This document shows positions 43,136 through 45,351 of a stretch of DNA of 45,351 nt, piece after piece. The DNA lies in contig JANYLA010000125.1 of NCBI GenBank assembly GCA_025361485.1, positions 1-45,351 on the forward strand, given 5' to 3'. Source of the stretch: Bacteroidales bacterium (GTDB taxonomy: Bacteria > Bacteroidota > Bacteroidia > Bacteroidales > Tenuifilaceae). Each line of letters opens with the position of its first letter. Position 1 is the first letter of the stretch. Below the pieces are notes generated by a model. That model was not told the origin of the DNA, ran no database searches, and was given only the letters and a program-made list of their open reading frames with translations. The position numbers and the translations under genes were made by a program.

Positions 43136-45351
43136 TTAATCTTCTTCTATCAATAAAGCCGGCCAAAATGATGGATTTATAAGATAAGTAATATTCTGTT
43201 GATGCTTTTGAATAAAACCTTTAAGTAATTTCATATTGTAATTCATTGAATAAATATACTTGGTTTCTTCGTTGTCCTTTTTAATACCGAGGAACCCATA
43301 CCATAACAAAAGATCAATTATTTTTTCTAAGTGTAAACTATTATCATTTTTCTCTAAGATGATTTTATGCAAGTCATCCTTATTTAGATTAGCTTTTGCA
43401 GAAATAAAATTATAGAGAACATCACCAATTTCAGGAAATATATCTCTTATTTCATAATCAATATCTGTTAACAAATCAGAAGAAAAAGCTTTGATTCCTT
43501 TTTCAATATCCTCCTTCTCTATAATGGTATGATTCAAATTTACAGCATTACTTTTACACTGATTTATTAGGTTAATTAAAAATCTTGGTCTCATTAACGA
43601 ACGTTCAATTAAATACTCAGAAGTTTCCTCACCCTTGTAATGACTTACGATTATTTTCCTCCAAATTTTGTCAAAATCCTCATATTCTAAGTCGAGGCTT
43701 GATATTATTCTTAATTTAATTATTTCTCTCAATAAATCAGTATCAGTCCAATCGAGTAATTCTTTTGCTTCCTTTTGCCTGTCTGAAGTTTCACTAACTA
43801 ACAATTCATAGACATCATTTCTTAGAAAAATAATTGGATAAACTTCAATTTTTTGCTTTACAAATTCTCTCTGGATTTTTCTAGCGGCATCAATTAATGT
43901 ACGAATAATTATTAGATCTTCATGCTGTAATCCTGAAGACGGCCAACCTTTGTCAATATTATCAAATAGTAACCAGACTTTATTTTTATTCTTTAGATAT
44001 TTAGCTAAATTTTGTCTTAATTTCCATATGTCTGATTTGTAAAGTAAATCAGTTATCTCTGGGGTTGAAAGAGAAATATTAGTTGCATTACCATACTTTT
44101 GATTAAAGGATTTGGCCAAATTTTCCATCAACTTTGACATCCTTTCAGAAAAGTCGCCTTCTGTTAAATAGTCTTCTGCTTTATAGGTTTCTTCTAACTC
44201 TCTATATGGCTCATATAGTTCGGTTGTTACAATATGTTTTTTTCTGTCAGTAATCAGGATTTTATGACAAATTTCAAGAAGTAATATATACTCCCAAAAG
44301 GCCATTATAGTATGTTGAAAAGTACCTTCTTTCAGGAAGTTAAAAACTAATTCTTTGAATTTAATTAGTTTATAACCTTCTGGTTTTAAGTCAAGAACGA
44401 CATTGTTATGCTTATTCCTTTCTTTGTCTCTAATTTGTAAAAATATTGCTGTTTTTCCCGAACCTTTTCGACCTATAACTAATTGAGTTTCACCTCTAAG
44501 TGCTTTGCTATAGGAATCTGTTTTAAGATAGTATGCTTGTAAATTACGCATTTCGTTTTCTGCGGAAGAAGCACCAAAATCAAGTTTTTGTAAAAAAGTA
44601 GTTTTTCTAGATTTGTCCAAATCTTTGCCTTCTTGAAAAGCTTCAGCAATATTACCAGCAAAATCTGCTATGATATTATCAATATCATCTATTGCATAAT
44701 AAACATTTACAAAATCTCTGTAATCAATAGGTACTGGATCATCGCCTTGTTGAAGTAAACATATTTCTTTATTCATGCCATAAGCTAGACCTGAAATGAA
44801 TGCTGCCCTAATATTATGAATCTCATAATCATTATTTTCTTTTGATAATAAACAAACGACTATACCATAAGATTGAGCCACTTGATTAATAGCATCATAA
44901 GCTGATAACCTCGGTGTTTCATTAGGATCGAAACTTCTATAAATATATCTTGCTTTCTTAATTCTTGCTGTAATCCTAATGGCGTAATCAGTTTTATATT
45001 TCTGTTCTAATAAATATAGTGGAGCTTTTGTATTTATGCTCAAATTATCGCCAAGTAAAGTATTAGATTTTAATTCAGACAAGATTTTAAATAATTCATC
45101 TGAATTTGAATATTCTTTATAACCAATGGTGTCAAATATTCCTACTTCTCTAATAAAAGGGTTTTGTTCTTTAATAGAGTTATTTCTTAATAATACTATA
45201 GGTTTGCCTTTACCAATTGCATAACCAATCTCATAAGTTACATTAAAATTCAGAGTTGTAATATCTGCAATTAGGATATCATTTTCATCAATCGCTTGAT
45301 GAATTTTTCTTGTTACAAAAGCACCTATTATATCGAGTTCTTTCCAAGGTG
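43136..45351 (-). CDS. Tandem NDT/TIR-like domains fused to a Sll1717-like P-loop ATPase (start outside window)
   Basis: The frame is open to the window edge. Residues upstream of the TTG at 45082 continue in frame as a recognisable domain, so that TTG is not the start. The partial protein is about 738 aa. The first domain contains ILIADITTLNFNVTYEIGYA then GKPIVLL, the pattern of nucleoside 2-deoxyribosyltransferase/TIR-like nucleotide-processing domains, with the Glu of YEIGYA in the catalytic position. A second, weaker copy reads GIVVCLLSKENNDYEIHNIR then GLAYGMNKEICLL. The ATPase follows: Walker A GRKGSGKTAIF, Walker B VWLLFDNIDKGW. It is visibly more AT-rich than its neighbours. It is a candidate nucleotide-depleting or signalling defence protein. 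Confidence 0.75.
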   Translation of the reverse strand, partial: PWKELDIIGAFVTRKIHQAIDENDILIADITTLNFNVTYEIGYAIGKGKPIVLLRNNSIKEQNPFIREVGIFDTIGYKEYSNSDELFKILSELKSNTLLGDNLSINTKAPLYLLEQKYKTDYAIRITARIKKARYIYRSFDPNETPRLSAYDAINQVAQSYGIVVCLLSKENNDYEIHNIRAAFISGLAYGMNKEICLLQQGDDPVPIDYRDFVNVYYAIDDIDNIIADFAGNIAEAFQEGKDLDKSRKTTFLQKLDFGASSAENEMRNLQAYYLKTDSYSKALRGETQLVIGRKGSGKTAIFLQIRDKERNKHNNVVLDLKPEGYKLIKFKELVFNFLKEGTFQHTIMAFWEYILLLEICHKILITDRKKHIVTTELYEPYRELEETYKAEDYLTEGDFSERMSKLMENLAKSFNQKYGNATNISLSTPEITDLLYKSDIWKLRQNLAKYLKNKNKVWLLFDNIDKGWPSSGLQHEDLIIIRTLIDAARKIQREFVKQKIEVYPIIFLRNDVYELLVSETSDRQKEAKELLDWTDTDLLREIIKLRIISSLDLEYEDFDKIWRKIIVSHYKGEETSEYLIERSLMRPRFLINLINQCKSNAVNLNHTIIEKEDIEKGIKAFSSDLLTDIDYEIRDIFPEIGDVLYNFISAKANLNKDDLHKIILEKNDNSLHLEKIIDLLLWYGFLGIKKDNEETKYIYSMNYNMKLLKGFIQKHQQNITYLINPSFWPALLIEED

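Noticed and set aside
45071-45082. TTG at 45082 as the start of the NDT-like ATPase gene
   Set aside because: The same frame continues upstream to the window edge with a recognisable NDT/TIR-like domain, so the gene is truncated by the window.

Overview
The window looks like a piece of a Bacteroidota chromosome, most likely an order near Bacteroidales/Marinilabiliales. It is AT-rich, and several genes are preceded by the -7 element TAnnTTTG typical of this phylum. Most genes lack a Shine-Dalgarno sequence. Family-typical genes include a fused ribBA, a LuxC-like acyl-CoA reductase, a START-like protein and TPR-type sensor kinases. No rRNA, IS transposase or CRISPR array was seen.

Layout. 10-14519 is mostly housekeeping: quinol-type NO reductase, a KAS III-like enzyme (minus strand), a transaldolase-family aldolase, a TsaC/YciO protein, mobA and GAPDH. 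These are followed by a MacB-type permease (minus), an acyl-CoA reductase, a pRiA4b ORF3-like protein, miaA with an overlapping unknown gene, a peptide-binding lipoprotein and a GlcNAc-kinase-like protein. 14516-19017 is an accessory-looking block: a NACHT-type STAND NTPase (minus) diverges from three plus-strand genes. These are an unrecognised 272-aa protein, a 41-aa single-TM protein and a trypsin-fold protein that keeps the serine but appears to lack the His and Asp. The block ends at a strong terminator. 19164-21026 encodes aspartase fused to a cyclic-nucleotide-binding-type domain. 21081-28725 is a minus-strand run: MORN-repeat lipoprotein-like gene, xseA, two paralogous TPR histidine kinases, then xseB. 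dnaK follows on the minus strand. panB, an RluA-type pseudouridine synthase and a predicted adenylate cyclase lie on the plus strand; then come cdd (minus) and a glucosaminidase with LysM (plus). 35883-42059 is a minus-strand cluster of an LptF/G permease, two glycosyltransferases, ribBA and fmt.

The right end holds a START-like gene, then a tRNA-Met preceded by a broken tandem copy of itself. Beyond the tRNA lies an AT-rich gene that runs off the window. It encodes tandem nucleoside-deoxyribosyltransferase/TIR-like domains joined to a P-loop ATPase resembling the Sll1717 family, and may be the start of a tRNA-associated island.

The best candidates for something new are the STAND / 272-aa / mini-TM / pseudo-trypsin locus and the tRNA-linked NDT-like ATPase. 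Two regulatory oddities follow: an aspartase with a cNMP-type sensor domain in a window that also encodes an adenylate cyclase, and the split of xseA and xseB by two sensor kinases. All functional statements come from reading sequence motifs; no database search was run.
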